Source: Chelonoidis abingdonii
Lineage: Eukaryota; Chordata; Testudines; Testudinidae
Direction of reading: 5' to 3'
NCBI RefSeq assembly: GCF_003597395.2
Contig: NC_133771.1
Location: 50,145,698-50,209,697 of the forward strand
Length of the DNA stretch: 64,000 nt
Shown: positions 47,177 through 59,292 of the stretch, in pieces
Layout: the number at the start of each line of letters is the position of its first letter
How positions within the stretch are numbered: the stretch's first letter is position 1
Notes under the pieces: model-generated
The model's input: the letters and a program-made list of their open reading frames with translations, nothing else
Told to the model about the DNA's origin: nothing
Databases searched by the model: none
Program-made: the position numbers and the translations under genes

Positions 47177-48324
47177 GTAACATGAATAAGAAACATAAAT
47201 TTATTCATCCATAAAGTTAAGAGAATTATATCTGTAATATTCAAACTTCTTCAGATCTGTATTGATGAGTGAAAGTGGAAAAACTGAAAGAAAATATTTT
47301 CTTTTCATTTAAATACTATATTGATAGGAATTTCATAAAGGAAATGTAAACATTTATTTTAAGCCAAGTATGTGACGTTGCCTTTACAAGAACAGCTAAA
47401 GAAAAAGGTTCCATAGCTGTTACCAAAAATACTTTTTCTCTTGTAGGTTCTTTTATATGACTAAATGTAAAATTATTGTTCAGATTCTTCATGTACAAAA
47501 GTCAGCAAATTCAAAATTATGGCATTCAGAGCATTAACTTATTTTATGATTTGTATTATCCAGGAAGAACATATCTTATAATCCATCACTAGTGAATGAG
47601 TCCACTGGTGAATGGATTATGGAGGCAGCTCTAAACTGTGAAGCAGTAGTATGGCCCTTTGGACTCATCCAGGAACAAGTAGTCAAATCATCCTGCTTCC
47701 TGTATAAGGAGAACAGGAGATAGTGTTCCTAACTGAGCTCCTACCTTTTCTTAATTTTCACTCCCAGCTTTTCTTCCTATGTTTTTTATTTTAGCCATAG
47801 AATCAGTCCTTGCCTTTTTTAGATGACTCAGCTACTTTTCTGCCTTTTTGTAAGGGGTAATTTGGCTCTTGGAGGGAATAGCCACAAAAAGGAGATTCAC
47901 ATAGCCGGTGATGTATACGGTTTCACATAGATGTGTGTGTAATGCCACTTCTTCCCCTCCCATTAATATATAGTGCCATAGGAAAGCATGACACTTCACA
48001 GACAGAAGTGTGACATTTTATGATGACTTTAAAAATGAATATATTACTGCCATGTAGCTTTTATTTATGTGGATATCTGTAAAATGAACTTTTGGCTTTT
48101 ATTAACATCAGGACAATCAGAAGCAATTTCATATCTTGTTGGGTTTCAATGCAAATTGTATTTGAAAAAGAAGTTATTAATAATTGTGCATATGTATGTA
48201 TATAAGAGTTAAATCGTGTTTGAGAGAAGAGAATTGGAAAACACATCTGTTAAAAATGTGTCTATTATGTGAGTAGGACATTAGAGGTATGCTGTAAATT
48301 CACACCATTGATATGTGTAATTTC
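47177..48324. other. AT-rich intron-like sequence
   Basis: No gene or named repeat. Confidence 0.5.
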
Positions 48325-51150
48325 TATAGTTGTTCTTTGAGTGGCTGCGAACATGTATTCCAGTCAGGTGGGTGTGCGCCAAGTGCGCTGAAACCACCAA
48401 ACTTTTTGTAACAGTATCTGTCTGGGTGATGCACGTGCCTCAAGTCTGCTCATGGCCCCTTGTGAGTCTGCATAAGGGTAGCACGATTCCTACCCTCCTC
48501 ACTTCCTTTGCACCACCTATAGCCTGAGTCAGAGTTCCTCAGGTGATTTACCTCATGGTTGTTTTAGACTGTGCAGTCAATGAGTTACTTCTCTGCCTCC
48601 TTTTCCTGTTAATAGTTAGGTAGTGCTTAGTACACAACAGCTAGTTTACCTTACTGCTTTGTTTGTTTCAGTTAATTCGTTTTCTATGCGAAGCTCCGGT
48701 GGCATATGCTCACCTGGCTTTAAGCACTGCTTACCGTGTGAGGTACCTACTCTGCATTGCCTTTTGTGTCTTAGTGAGGGACCTGTTAAAGAGAGGTATC
48801 TGCTGTCCTTTCAAGGAAAAGGATGAAGATTTTCAGAGATCTGCACCGTAAGCAATCCCTCATGGAGCAGGTGATGACACCCACCTCAGCCTCTCCCACC
48901 TCAGCTGCTCTTCCTATCTCTTGGGCTGCTACAGAGGGTTCAGTGATTTCTGACAGACCCTGGACTTGGACTCTTCTCCTTGGAGAAAGAAATGACCTGA
49001 AAGAGGACTCATAAAAAAGACTGGAGCTAGTTCAGTTTGAAAAAAGTTTCTGCTTCTTCTTTGAAGAAGGACACCGAACATCACTGGAACTCCTCAGTCA
49101 CTCAAGGTGGAATTGGCAGTTGACCATGTTCTCCCAATACTGTGGAGGAACATGTTGGTACCTTACCATTGATTCTGGTACTGTCTTTGGGATGGACATT
49201 GAATCCAATACTAAGAAACACTGCAAAGATGTGACTTTGATTCAGTCTTCAGTACTGAAGACTATTTGTGGCTTCAGTATTGCCACAATCCTTGGGCTGG
49301 GTACTGACTGTGACTTACATTTTTGCACCAACAACAATGTATTCCTTGGTACCAAGTCCCTCCACATCTTGAGGTGCATTTGCAGTACCAGCTACTTTAT
49401 TGGCATCAGCACCAATATTGACCTCTTCTCAATGGGCCAGAGATAAATCAGAATGCCAAGTGGCCTCTTCAGGACTAGCATCCCTATCCCCTACTGACCA
49501 TTCGGATGCTGCCTGGCAATTGAGTTCAGAGTCTCCTCCTCTTCACCGTCCTTTCCTAGGTGCAGTTGGTCTAGCGAGTCTTAGACCAGCTCCTGAAGGG
49601 AAGCATTGGTACCAAGAACAGGACCTTTCATATAGCAGAGATAGATCATCCTGGCCTGGTTCCTACTGGTTGCCTATTCCCTGCATGTTTCCTTAGTGGC
49701 CTTTTTGTAACTCTTGGTGTATCTCCCACTCTTCCAGGTCTTGATCGCTGGCACACTTGAGCAGAAGGTCACCAGACTGTTCTCATATCTTTGAGGCCCA
49801 TACAGATACTCAGCACCCAGTCACCCTGAGAAACCAGTTCTGCAGGATGAACCATTGCCAAAGGAGTGCATTCTACTACTAGAGGACACACGGTCCCCTG
49901 TTATCTTGTTGTTGCCCTCACCAATTAATTCCATGGCCTCAGATTCGTTGTCTCCAGTTCTGGAGGATTTGAAATTTTATCGAGACCTGCTGAGGAGGGC
50001 GTCAGTAGCATTAGGCAGTCAAGCTGAGCTTGTACAAGAGAACATTCTCAAGCTTTTTGGACGTTCTTCAGGTGACAGTCCCTGGGAGGCTAGCTCTTCC
50101 TATATATGAGGCTGTTTTGGAACTGGCAAAGACCTTGTGGCACATGCCAGCCTCCTTAGTGCTGACAGCCAAGTACACAGACAGACAATATAATGTCCCG
50201 ATCAAGGCTTTGATTGCTTTTATTCCCCTTTGCCTCCAACTTCCTCGTGGTCACTGCTGCCAGTGAGAAATCACATCAAAGGAGCTTCAGATCAAATCCC
50301 AAAGACAGAGTTCTAGTGCTTGACTTATTGAGGAGAAAAATGCAGCATATGCATAGCTAACTGGTGGGTGCTGTTATCAAAACATAATTTTGTAAAGTGG
50401 GGTGCAGTGTCCAAGTTTACTGACAAGCTGCCTGAAGAAAGGGAGTAGGTTTCTTGTAGGGAGTAAGGAAGGAGTTTAGAGCTTTCCTTCCAGAACGCCA
50501 CTTTATGGCCGCACATTGCTTCAGTCAGCACTCAGTGTCATGGATGCTTCTTCCAGGATAATGACCCCTGCAATAACAATGAGGAAAACCTTGTGATTAC
50601 AAAATTCCAGCATAGCCCCTAACATCCAATGAACCTTAGAGGACGTCCCTTTGGATAGTCAATTTTTCTTCTCTGACAAATCTGATGAAACTTTGCACTC
50701 ATTTAAAAATTCCCATGCTGCGCTCTGTTTGTTGAAGGCCTTTAGCCCTGCCCCTGAGAGAGAGCAGTACGAGACCATGCAACAACAATACTCTCAGCAG
50801 CCTGAAAACCTGTTGGCGCAGAATGACTTTTAGAGGAGGAGGCACAAATCACAGAGAACGCGGTCCTTTAGCTCCAACTCAAATCAACTAGCCTACCCTC
50901 AATTGTGGGAATGCAATATATTTGACATTTTCCTTGAGCATATCAATGCAGTCATCAGCAATCTTTCTGCTATCTCTTCTCCTTCTGGAGTTAGATTGTT
51001 CCACTTCTTCAAAGCCTGGGAATCTGTAACAACAGACAAGTAGCTCCCAAGCACTATGTGACTGGGATACTATATCCAATTCCTGTCCATCTTCTTCTCC
51101 CACCCACCTTTCCTTACCCTTGAAGGGACCCTCTTCACGAGTCAGTGTTT
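48325..51150 (+). mobile_element. DIRS fragment: 5' part, gag-like and start of RT region (copy 4)
   Basis: It opens with 'gttgttctttgagtggctgc' and 'aacatgtattccagtcagg', a leader that recurs in altered form near the 3' end of the next copy (54,926). A decayed cysteine motif is at 48,758-48,808 and a gag-like block at 49,855-50,109 ('LSPVLEDLKFYRDLLRRASV'). At 50,890-51,110 plus-strand text such as 'FFKAWESV' fits the region before RT. It then stops where a second 5' leader begins, so the 3' half is lost. Confidence 0.65.
49855..50109 (+). pseudogene. DIRS gag-like relic (copy 4)
   Basis: An 84-codon frame with 'DSLSPVLEDLKFYRDLLRRA' and 'SVALGSQAELVQENILKLF', aligned by eye with the 'DNLKQFQELFKRVAAS' block of copy 1. 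Further gag-like text follows out of frame near 50,100-50,260 ('AVLELAKTLWHMPA') and 50,651-50,833. Inactive. Confidence 0.55.
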
Positions 51151-51447
51151 CTTTAGAAAGTTTAGTCTCTGTGTGTCTAATGATACACTTTCTCCAAGCA
51201 GTGTTTGTTAGAGCACTTGCACCCCCACACCCGCATCACCAAACGTTCTAAGTGTGACCCCATATTAGGGGTGCTGTGCCTTCTACTGCCTCAGTTCTTT
51301 CCAACCATTGTGTCAGATGGAAGTGAACTGCTCCAGGCTATTTGGATCTGGGTGTTTCTCCATTCTCGCTGTCTTGGTAGTTGTTTAGAATAGTTTATAG
51401 TTTAGTGGTAAATATAGTTAAGTTAGTTAGTAGCTCGATTTCGGGTT

Positions 51448-51843
51448 ATGGCTGAACTGAAGACGAAAAAGAAGCTGGGATTCAAAAGACATGCTTCATG
51501 CCCAGCTATCCTCCTGGCATTGGAAGACCATATTAGATGCCTGAAGTGCATGGAAAAGGGCCACTTTCTATCTCAGTGTTCCATCTGCTGGACTTTCAAG
51601 CCTAGAACTTGCAAGGAGAGGCAGAGCAGATTGCAGCTGCTTCTCCTTAAGGAGGCACTTGAGGCTAACCATGTGGGTTCCAGGCACTTGTTGGATCCAA
51701 AGCCCAAGAGACCAGTCTTGGATCCAGTGACTTCCTCCAGCAAGTCAAAGCAGCTTAAAGGTCCAAGGATATCAGAACCTTTGTTTGGTCCGATTCCAGG
51801 ATTCTGCTACTCAGGATTCAGGGCTTTGAAGACTCTTGATTGA
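51448..51843 (+). pseudogene. DIRS gag-like ORF start with four-cysteine motif (copy 5)
   Basis: A 131-codon frame starting MAELKTKKKLGFKRHASC. Residues 31-47 read CLKC, nine residues (MEKGHFLSQ), CSIC, followed by 'WTFKPRTCKERQSRLQLL', a basic stretch. The spacing C-x2-C-x9-C-x2-C is shared with copies 3 and 4. A His at residue 39 also makes an accidental CCHC pattern, so it could be misread as a retroviral zinc knuckle. The leader before it ('agttagttagtagctcg') makes 51,448 a believable original start. The frame stops at 51,841. Confidence 0.65.
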
Positions 51844-53233
51844 ACAAGTTACTGCCTGCTGTGGAACCAAGAACCTCATTGTTTGCTCTAGTTGTGTTGG
51901 TTCTGGAATAGAAGGCAAGGAAGAGCAATGTGAGATCCTATACATCAGGTTTGTGAGATCATTCTGATTCTGACAGGGTCTCTGTAGCTCTGAAACTTAG
52001 CCCTGTTACAATTTCAGCTTCACGGACCTGAATATTTCATCAGATCCTGTACCATCCAGGTTTTTGGCTCTGGCTTCAGTCTCTGCTTTGGTTCCAGGTC
52101 CATCTGTGGATCCAAAGAGGGCTTTTACTTTGGTGACTGATGTACATCATTTGGCTTCTAAGCATTCCTCTTCTCTGACTGAGATACAGAGAGTCTGGAG
52201 GAAGACACAGGTTTTATCAGTTTCTGAGATCTGTGTTGGCTTCACCTGAAAAAAGGAGAAGAGCAGAAGAGGTTTAGTTTTTCTCCTGATTCATCTATAC
52301 CGCATCTTCCTAAGACTCCTGCAGGGTTTCAGCAAAGAGCTTTCTGTCCATTTATTTCTCTCTCCACCGTCTGGGTCCCATGCTGTCTCAGGCATTCTTC
52401 ATCCCAGATTTGAGGCCACGTCTGTGATTAGAGGAGAAAAGAAAAAGAATAAAGAAACCTGTTTGCTCCCAGTTCTTGCCTCCTTTTTCTCCTCCTCCTG
52501 CAATGTTCTCAGATCCCAGTTGCTGGGTAGATTGGCAGTTCTGGGCTCCATGGCTTTCCTGAGTGTCATCACTAGAGGAAATTTTCAGTTGTCCTCCTTA
52601 TGAATGGAGAGGTGATGTTTCATCTGTAAGGATCTGGCAATGATCAAGTCCTTGGATTTGGTTCCACGGGATCCATCTGCATCTCAAACAGTGGTGCCTG
52701 ATAATGTGTCTGAAAGGGAAGATAGCTCCTCTTTTTGAAAACTGATACAGATTATAATCCAGATCTATCAAGTGAGCAAGTTGGAGTGGCTGCTGCTTTT
52801 TCTCCTTGTGAGGACACTCTGCAATTCTACAACCTTGTGGATTGCATGGCATCCATGCTGAACTTATTTACATTCAGTAGCCATGGAGGAAACCTCCCAT
52901 CTGATGTTCAGCATTTGTGGAGCTATTTTGAGGAGTAGGATGTTGTTGTTAGTTCTTGCTTAGCTGCACCATGCTAAAGACTGTTTGATCCACTTCTGCC
53001 TCTTGCCAGCCTATTTCCAAGAAGGCAAACAAATTATATCAGATATCCTTGGAAGTTTTTTCATATTTTCTCACACACCCTGTATTTAATTTGATGATGA
53101 CGATGATGGCTACTGCCAGTAGCGGGTTGAGATCTGGACAAGCACATTCTACTCCAGCTGATGGAGAAGGGAAGAAGGCTGCTGCCCTAAAGAGAAAAAT
53201 GTTCCCTTCTTTCTCTCTTGGAATAAAGGTGAT

Positions 53234-53818
53234 TGTGGTGGAGTGGCTGCCCTTCACTGGCAGAAAAGGGATTAAAAGCAGCCCTAGGGAGGCAGCCAAT
53301 CAGGGCCAACCAAGCAGGCCCATATAAGAAGAGAGCTGCAGGACAGAGGAGGTTAGTTAACTGCTTGGAGCTCAGGGAGGAAGGACTGTGTCTCTGGAGG
53401 GCTCAGAGAACTGCCAGCCCCCTGGACAGAGCAATACTGCAAACAGGGACTGGGGAAGCTAGAGAGAGCTCCTGGCTGGTTGCTAGGACCTGCAGGCTAA
53501 GACTCTGAGGTAAGTGAAGAAGAGGGTGCTGTAGCTGCGTGGGAAGTGGACCCGGGATAATGGACTGCAGTTGCCACTGAGGGAAGTGGCTGGATAGAGA
53601 TTACAGGTCCCCCAGAAGGGGAAACACAGAGTGTGGCACAGCTGGAGGGCAGCGTCACTGAAGAGGATGCCACAGTCCTGGGAGTGGCATAGGTCCTGGA
53701 ACGAAAGTGACGGTAGTGAGTGAGGCTCACCTGAAGAAGGCACACTCTACCATGTTGTAGAACTAATTTTCAAAACAACCAATAGGAGGCACCACAGTGG
53801 TGAGTGAACCTTGTCACA
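53234..53818 (+). mobile_element. Solo LTR nested in DIRS copy 5
   Basis: A 585-bp block starting TGTGGTGGAGTGGC and ending CTTGTCACA, GC-richer than the host. It has a TATA-like 'cccatataagaagag' at about 53,320-53,334 and text that I recall from turtle LTRs ('gcagccaatcagggccaac', 'gaggcaccacagtggtgag'). DIRS gag-like sequence is on both sides. The flanks (GTGAT left, GCAAC right) do not match, so a target duplication is not confirmed. Confidence 0.65.
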
Positions 53819-54429
53819 GCAACAAATTATCAAGCTCTTATGGCCTGCCATCAATTCCACTTATGGAAAAGATGGGAATGTTTGTGCAGAATCTGGCAAT
53901 GACAGAAGGAAAATGTGATTCTATTGGAGGGTCAAAATATGGCAAAGCACTCTCCCAGGGCTTTGTTTGACGCCTCAGACTCTTCTGCCAGACCACTGGC
54001 TCTTGCCATTCAACTGAGGAGACTTGTGATCAGGATCCTAGGGAGCCACACTAAGGATACTTAATTAGGGCAAACTGCAAAGAATGGGGCAGACAATCCC
54101 CAAAGCTTGTGGTCATTCCAGTACTTAGATCCACCAAGCTAGCCTCAAAACTGTTTCTGCAATACCTTACTTGTTACCCAGAAGCCAAAACATAGTTCCC
54201 TTAAAGCAAGAAAAAGATGGATGAGTTGCTGGAAAAGTTAAAGGAGACAAGATTGACGGCCTGCTCTTTGGGCCTGACTTTTATTCTCTGAAGTCACACT
54301 CAAATAGAAATGACAATTGGCTTCATACTTTGGATGTAAGGTGAACTTTGGCCTTCTGTCTGGGCCCTTCAGGTTATCTTCTCAGCTCTCTGTCTTTTAT
54401 GCTGACAGACAGAATGCTGACAATTTCTG

Positions 54430-54900
54430 TGCAGTTTCCAGATGGATAACTTCCAGCATCACAACGGTGAACAAGGTAGCAAACACCTCTCCTCCACAGA
54501 GACTTCTGGCCCATTCAACAAGGGCTCAAACTACCTCAGTGGCATTTTTGAGGGACATTCCCATATTGACATTTGTAGGGCTGCTACTTTGTTCTCTAAA
54601 AGCAGCAAAGAATCTTGTGGCACCTTATAGACTAACAGACGTTTTGGAGCATGAGCTTTCGTGGGTGAATACCCACTTCGTCAGATGCATTCTTTGCTGC
54701 TTTTACAGATCCAGACTAACACGGCTACTTCTCTGATACTTTGTTCTCTGTCACTGAACTCAACATTAAGCTATCACATCTGCTTCAGGATCTGATGCAG
54801 ATTTTGAAAGAGTGATTCTTCAATCTCTCATTAGGTGTACTCTGAGCCTAACTGCTTGTGAGTCACCTGAGTGGTATACAGATGTGCAACCACACAAAGA
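54430..54900 (+). pseudogene. DIRS tyrosine recombinase C-terminal relic (copy 5)
   Basis: The plus-strand frame reads 'PPQRLLAHSTRAQTTSVAFL' and then 'RDIPILTFVG'. His-Ser-Thr-Arg at 54,512-54,523 fits the catalytic H-x-x-R box of tyrosine recombinases. The nucleophilic Tyr, expected further on, lies beyond the retroposon inserted at 54,598 and cannot be read in frame. In copies 1 and 2 this box is not readable. Confidence 0.65.
54585..54749. mobile_element. Palindromic-family retroposon (copy 3) in a DIRS recombinase
   Basis: The insert 54,598-54,736 is flanked by exact 13-bp direct repeats TACTTTGTTCTCT at 54,585-54,597 and 54,737-54,749. Inside, 'aaaagcagcaaaga' at the left and 'tctttgctgctttt' at the right are inverted; the middle matches the 27,571 arm ('gttttggagcatgagcttt'). 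The order is a full half-element followed by an inverted 5' piece. Removing it rejoins the DIRS recombinase sequence. Confidence 0.85.
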
Positions 54901-55230
54901 AGAAAAACTTTTCTCCATTGTAACTGTTGTTCTTTGGGATGTGGCTCACATGAGTATTCCACAACTCATCATTTGTACTCTCTGCACTGGAATCTTGAGC
55001 CACAATTTCTGGTGCGAAAGAACTGAGGGAGTCACTGCCCTCATAGCCATGGAAGGAACCATGAGAAAGAAGAGGGTATGAGCGCTGACCCTATGGGTAC
55101 TGCTACAGAAAGCGCTCTCATGCTGCGTGCACATACGCCTGAATGAAATATGCATGTGATTCATATCTTGATGAACAACTGTTACAGATACAAGTGGGTA
55201 ATTGTTCTGGTGTGGTGGTATTTTTTCTCT
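54900..55230. repeat. DIRS 3' terminal region (copy 5)
   Basis: GTAACTGTTGTTC at 54,920-54,932 and GAACAACTGTTAC at 55,173-55,185 are inverted with one mismatch, enclosing about 240 bp, as in copy 1. Confidence 0.55.
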
Positions 55231-55441
55231 TTTTTTCATTAAAATATCTTTGTAGGATCATCGAAAATGCTCATCATTAGTATAACTTTATTCCCACTGA
55301 ACTCAATGGTAAAACTACCATTGACTTTAATGGGAACAAAGTTAGTTATGCACGTAGTGCTTTTGAAAGTCCATCCTCCGTGTGAGGAATTATCAGAAAA
55401 TTTGTCTGTTTTCACTGCTAACAATTTTTTCCACAATTTTT

Positions 55442-55636
55442 ATGGGCAGGAATGGTGTCCCTAGCCTCTGTTTGCCAGAAGCTGGGACTAGGTGACAGGG
55501 GATGGATCACTTGATGATTGATTACTGTTCTGTTCATTCCCTCTAAAACATTTGGCATTGGACACTGTCAGAAGACAAGATACTGGGCTAGATGACCCTT
55601 TGGTCTAATTCAGTATGGTCATTCTTATGTTCGTAT
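55442..55636 (-). mobile_element. Reptilian LINE-derived repeat (reverse copy)
   Basis: On the plus strand: 'gggatggatcacttgatgat', 'ctgttctgttcattccctct', 'gggctagatgaccctttgg' and 'agtatggtcattcttatgtt'. It is the reverse complement of the repeat at 7,732-7,875 and somewhat longer. Confidence 0.75.
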
Positions 55637-57479
55637 AAAAATTAAGTGTTTTGTGCCATAATATTCAGAGCCACTATCGGCCTCCAGGTTTTCTTTTGGT
55701 AACGTGTAAAAGGGAAAGACTTCAAAAACCAGAGGGTCAGCTTTTTAAAATTAGTTGCTGAAACTAGCTACCGAATACTTAAGAGATCCTCCTTCATTTG
55801 TTATGCAAATAGGCAAACCAGTTAATTGTTTGGTTTTCTCTATATGTTTGCACATTAATTTGTTGTCTTTGCGTATGCAGTTTAAAAATAAACTTATCTC
55901 AATGAATGGGAGACCCTGCCAGAGCTAAGAACATTCCCAATATGATATAGAAGTATATAAGTAAAACTGTAGAGAAACATTGTCACAGCCAGTGAAACCA
56001 CAAAATATCACACATTTTCCAGTCCCTAAAAAGGCAAAACAAGTCATAGTATAAAACTCGATTTTAGAACTTGAGAATCAGGCTTTGGCAGGGAATAGAC
56101 AGATGGGTCTAATAGGTCTTTTCCGTTATTTATTTCTATGACTTGTGATTCATTTTTATTTCAACTTGTTCACAAAAATGAAAGGTATTTTAGTTGTAGG
56201 CTTCTCTCTTCCTTTATTGTATGAAGTTACTTACAGCAGTATTTTATTTTTGGCATATGTCAGACAAATAGAGCTTTATCAGGGGAGCAGCATAAACTTA
56301 GAAATTATCTGAAGAGAGTGTACAATTGAAGGTTACACAGCACTGATTGGTTGCAAATGCATTGTTTGTTCGATGATAATGGTTCATATCTGCTTGTGAA
56401 TTTTAAATTAGCCAGCCTTCACTTTCAGCACAAATTATTTTTGCTGAAGTTTACATCTATAGAGTTATTTTTTAAATAATTTCTTATTTTAATGCATGGC
56501 CCTGTTTTTTAATGTGCTTGGAATTCATTTTTAATGTGCTTGGAATTCATTGTGTACTAAATACTTACTTTATCTACAGCTGAGATGCTGTTTCCTCCCT
56601 ATTCTACTTTACTGGTGCTTTTTAATGCTGATTGTACAGTAATGAAATAAGAAATCATTTTAGCTAAAATGTATTTTATTTTGTATGATGTAGGACTGTC
56701 TTTAAGAGGTTTATGCACTAAACATTTGCAACACTCACAATTGGCTACAATAAATCTTTAAATGACTAACATTCTAAGCTACAGATTTAATAAGAAAAAT
56801 TGCTGAGCCAACAGGATTGAAGAGGAAATCATCTTTACATACTATGCTATCATTCTAATATGACCTTACAGAACCTGAAGCTTTGCATGTGACTAAACAT
56901 GTACATGTTAAATAGAAGTCAAATTTTTGACTCCCAAATTAACTTAACTTTACATTTAGGCTTCTGTGTTCAGTGTGAACACATGGTTTCTTGAAGCTCT
57001 TCTATTGTAAATACTTTGTACATTGGGGCTAATAAAAACAAAACAAACAAAAACAAAGTCGGTATTGAATTGTGTTGGGCAATCCCAACAAACCAATGTG
57101 TGATTGTGCACTTAATCTGAACATGTGCAGAGATGGATAAAGAACCCTTTTTTCCCCCCCCAAAAGTTTGTAACAGCACATCTTTCCTCTGGGGGGAAAA
57201 AATACTTCCTTACATCTTTCCTCATGAATTCCTTTCCCTCTGCTCCATCCAATCAGGACCTCTTCATAGGTTCACATAGGTAAAACGGCACTCTTAAACC
57301 CTTCCAATTCTCCCTGCCACATCCTTTCTCATTCACTGGACATCACCACCATCCTGCCTGTCACTCAGGCCTGTAACAATGGCATCATAGTCTACTCAGG
57401 ACCTCTATCTAGGTCCTCACATCCAGGCTCCATCTAAACTATGTAGATTCTTTCTGCATAATATCTCCAAGATATGGCC
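55637..57479. other. AT-rich sequence with a small tandem duplication
   Basis: No gene. A perfect 22-bp tandem duplication occurs at 56,507-56,528 and 56,529-56,550. Confidence 0.55.
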
Positions 57480-58150
57480 TTTGGTATCTATATGCACAGC
57501 TAAAACTCTCATCCAGACACACATCTCAATCACTGCATCATCCTTTTCTCTGGCCTTGACAAATGCAAACTTGTCTTGCTCATATCCATTCGGTATGCTT
57601 CTGCAAAGATGGTTTTCCTTGCCAGCTTCTTTGACCACCCTTCTCTTTACATTTCTCTACTGGCTCCCCTTTTTCAGCTGCTTAAAAATGAAGATGAGTA
57701 GCTTATGTTTGATGGCTTTTCATGGTCTGTCTCCATCCTACCTAACATGTCTCATTCACTTTTGAAATGTCAGCTCTCACTGCTGATCAGCCCATGAGCC
57801 AGCCTCTATCACCCACTTGCTAAATTTTCAAACAAGCACCTTCTTGCTTTCTCCCATGTAGCTCCTCACAAGTGGGAGGAGTTGCCTATAAACATCTGCA
57901 AAATGAACTCATTACCCTCCTTCAAATTCTTGCTCAAAACTCTTGTTTTCCATGATGCCTACAATAGTTAGGCTATTAATGTGCTAAGGCCACAGCCTAT
58001 CAGGCTGATGAGTGCTGTCTCACTGATTTCTTGTACTTTTCTATTGTTTTGTCAGTATCCATCTGTTGTACAGCACCTAGCACAATGGGGTCCTGATCTA
58101 TGACTGGATTTGTAAGCACTAAGGTATACCACTATGACTAATAACAAAGT
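57480..58150 (+). mobile_element. L2-like LINE, 3' end
   Basis: Near 57,650-57,770 the frame gives 'LYWLPFFSCLKMKMSSL' and 'MAFHGLSPSYLTCLIHF', matching the end of LINE RT proteins of the L2/CR1 clade (HWLP... then K-A-L-H-G-L-x-P-x-Y-L). The 3' UTR ends 'gtacagcacctagcacaatg', 'gggtcctgatctatgactgg' and short TAA repeats. Similar text may start near 57,300. Confidence 0.7.
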
Positions 58151-58183
58151 CTATAGGTGGATTTGCATGGAGTCTCTTTAACT

Positions 58184-58500
58184 TCAGTGGGGTTCCACAT
58201 GGGTAGCTGGAGTGTGCCAGGTGATCTTCGCTGGGTTCAGAAGGGCTTTGTTGACAGGCAAAGCTATGCAGGCAGATGAGGGTAAATGGAGGATATCAAG
58301 CCTATGATGAGGCTCTTTAGCCTCCTTGAGAGGGATCCACAAGGAGACTGCAGTTCTCTTAACTAGATCCTGAAAGTGCTGAACTTCATCTGCGAAAAAT
58401 GGAGGTGGAGGCAGGACAGCTTCACCCAGAGACAAAGACAAGATGTTGGCTGTGAGTGAGACTTCATCGGCTCTAGCTTCCTGCTCCTCGAAGGATTCCT
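58184..58500 (-). mobile_element. DIRS gag-like fragment (reverse)
   Basis: The minus-strand frame at 58,441-58,184 reads 'MSLSLGEAVLPPPPFFADEV', 'QHFQDLVKRTAVSLWIPLKE' and 'AKEPHHRLDILHL'. This is the gag-like block of copies 1-4 and is among the least damaged renderings. It ends close to the composite TIR element that starts at 58,551. No other DIRS module is attached. Confidence 0.7.
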
Positions 58501-59252
58501 CTTGAGGGTCAGGTCTCCTGGGTGAAGCAGGTGATGCAGGTTGCCCTTCTCTATGGCCTGGTCTACACTACGCGTTTAAACCGATTTTAGCTGCGTTAAA
58601 CTGATTTAACGCTGTACCCGTCCACACTACAACGCTCTTTATATCGATATAAAGGGCTCTTTAAATCGGTTTCTGTACTCCTCCCCAACGAGACGAGTAG
58701 CGCTAAAATCGGTATTACCATATCAGTGTTTCTATTACCTGCATTCTTTATGTACTTCATGACCCGAAATGGGGGGGACACTGCACCGAGCCCAGAGGTT
58801 GGGGGAGAAGGAGCAATGTGGTGGGGTTGTTGCAGGGGACCCCCACGTGAATGGGCAGATAGCTCACCTCATTTCTGCGGGATCTGACACGGAGCAGCTG
58901 TGCTGCTCTTGAACACGGTTCTCTAGTACACTTGCCCTATACCTAGGCAGGCTGAACTCTTATTTTAAAGAACCATAAAGGAGGGATTGACTCGGGGAGT
59001 CATTCCCAGTTTTTGCTTTTGCTGCCCCTGGCTGATTTCTCAGCCAGGTCGCACCCATGATAGCAGCAGACAGTACAGAAGGACAGATCAACCGTCACTT
59101 CAATGGCCAATTTACGCTGGCAGCAGACCGGTACAGAAGCGATCTGATAACCGTCTTCTGCTATCATGCAAAAGCAAATGATGCTGTTGTGTACGCTGGG
59201 TATCGCCTCTGTCCCGCGCATCCAGTACACATACGGTGACTGTTTTAAAAAA

Positions 59253-59254
<2 letters not shown>

Positions 59255-59290
<36 letters not shown>
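59255..59290. repeat. Poly-A tract, 36 bp
   Basis: Uninterrupted run of 36 A inside the first copy of the duplicated segment; open frames through its complement are artefacts. Confidence 0.95.

Positions 59291-59292
<2 letters not shown>

Larger units (their letters stand above)
51180..55230 (+). mobile_element. DIRS fragment with internal deletion and nested insertions (copy 5)
   Basis: A new 5' leader precedes the gag-like start at 51,448. Gag-like text continues to about 53,230 and resumes after a 585-bp LTR at 53,819. Around 54,240 it jumps to recombinase text, so RT and RNase H have been deleted. The terminal region is at 54,900-55,230. A palindromic retroposon interrupts the recombinase at 54,598-54,736. 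It lies head-to-tail after copy 4. Confidence 0.7.

Noticed and set aside
51538..51588. Retroviral-type CCHC zinc knuckle
   Set aside because: The pattern fits by chance; the sister copies show C-x2-C-x9-C-x2-C at the same place, so the His is not part of a conserved motif.
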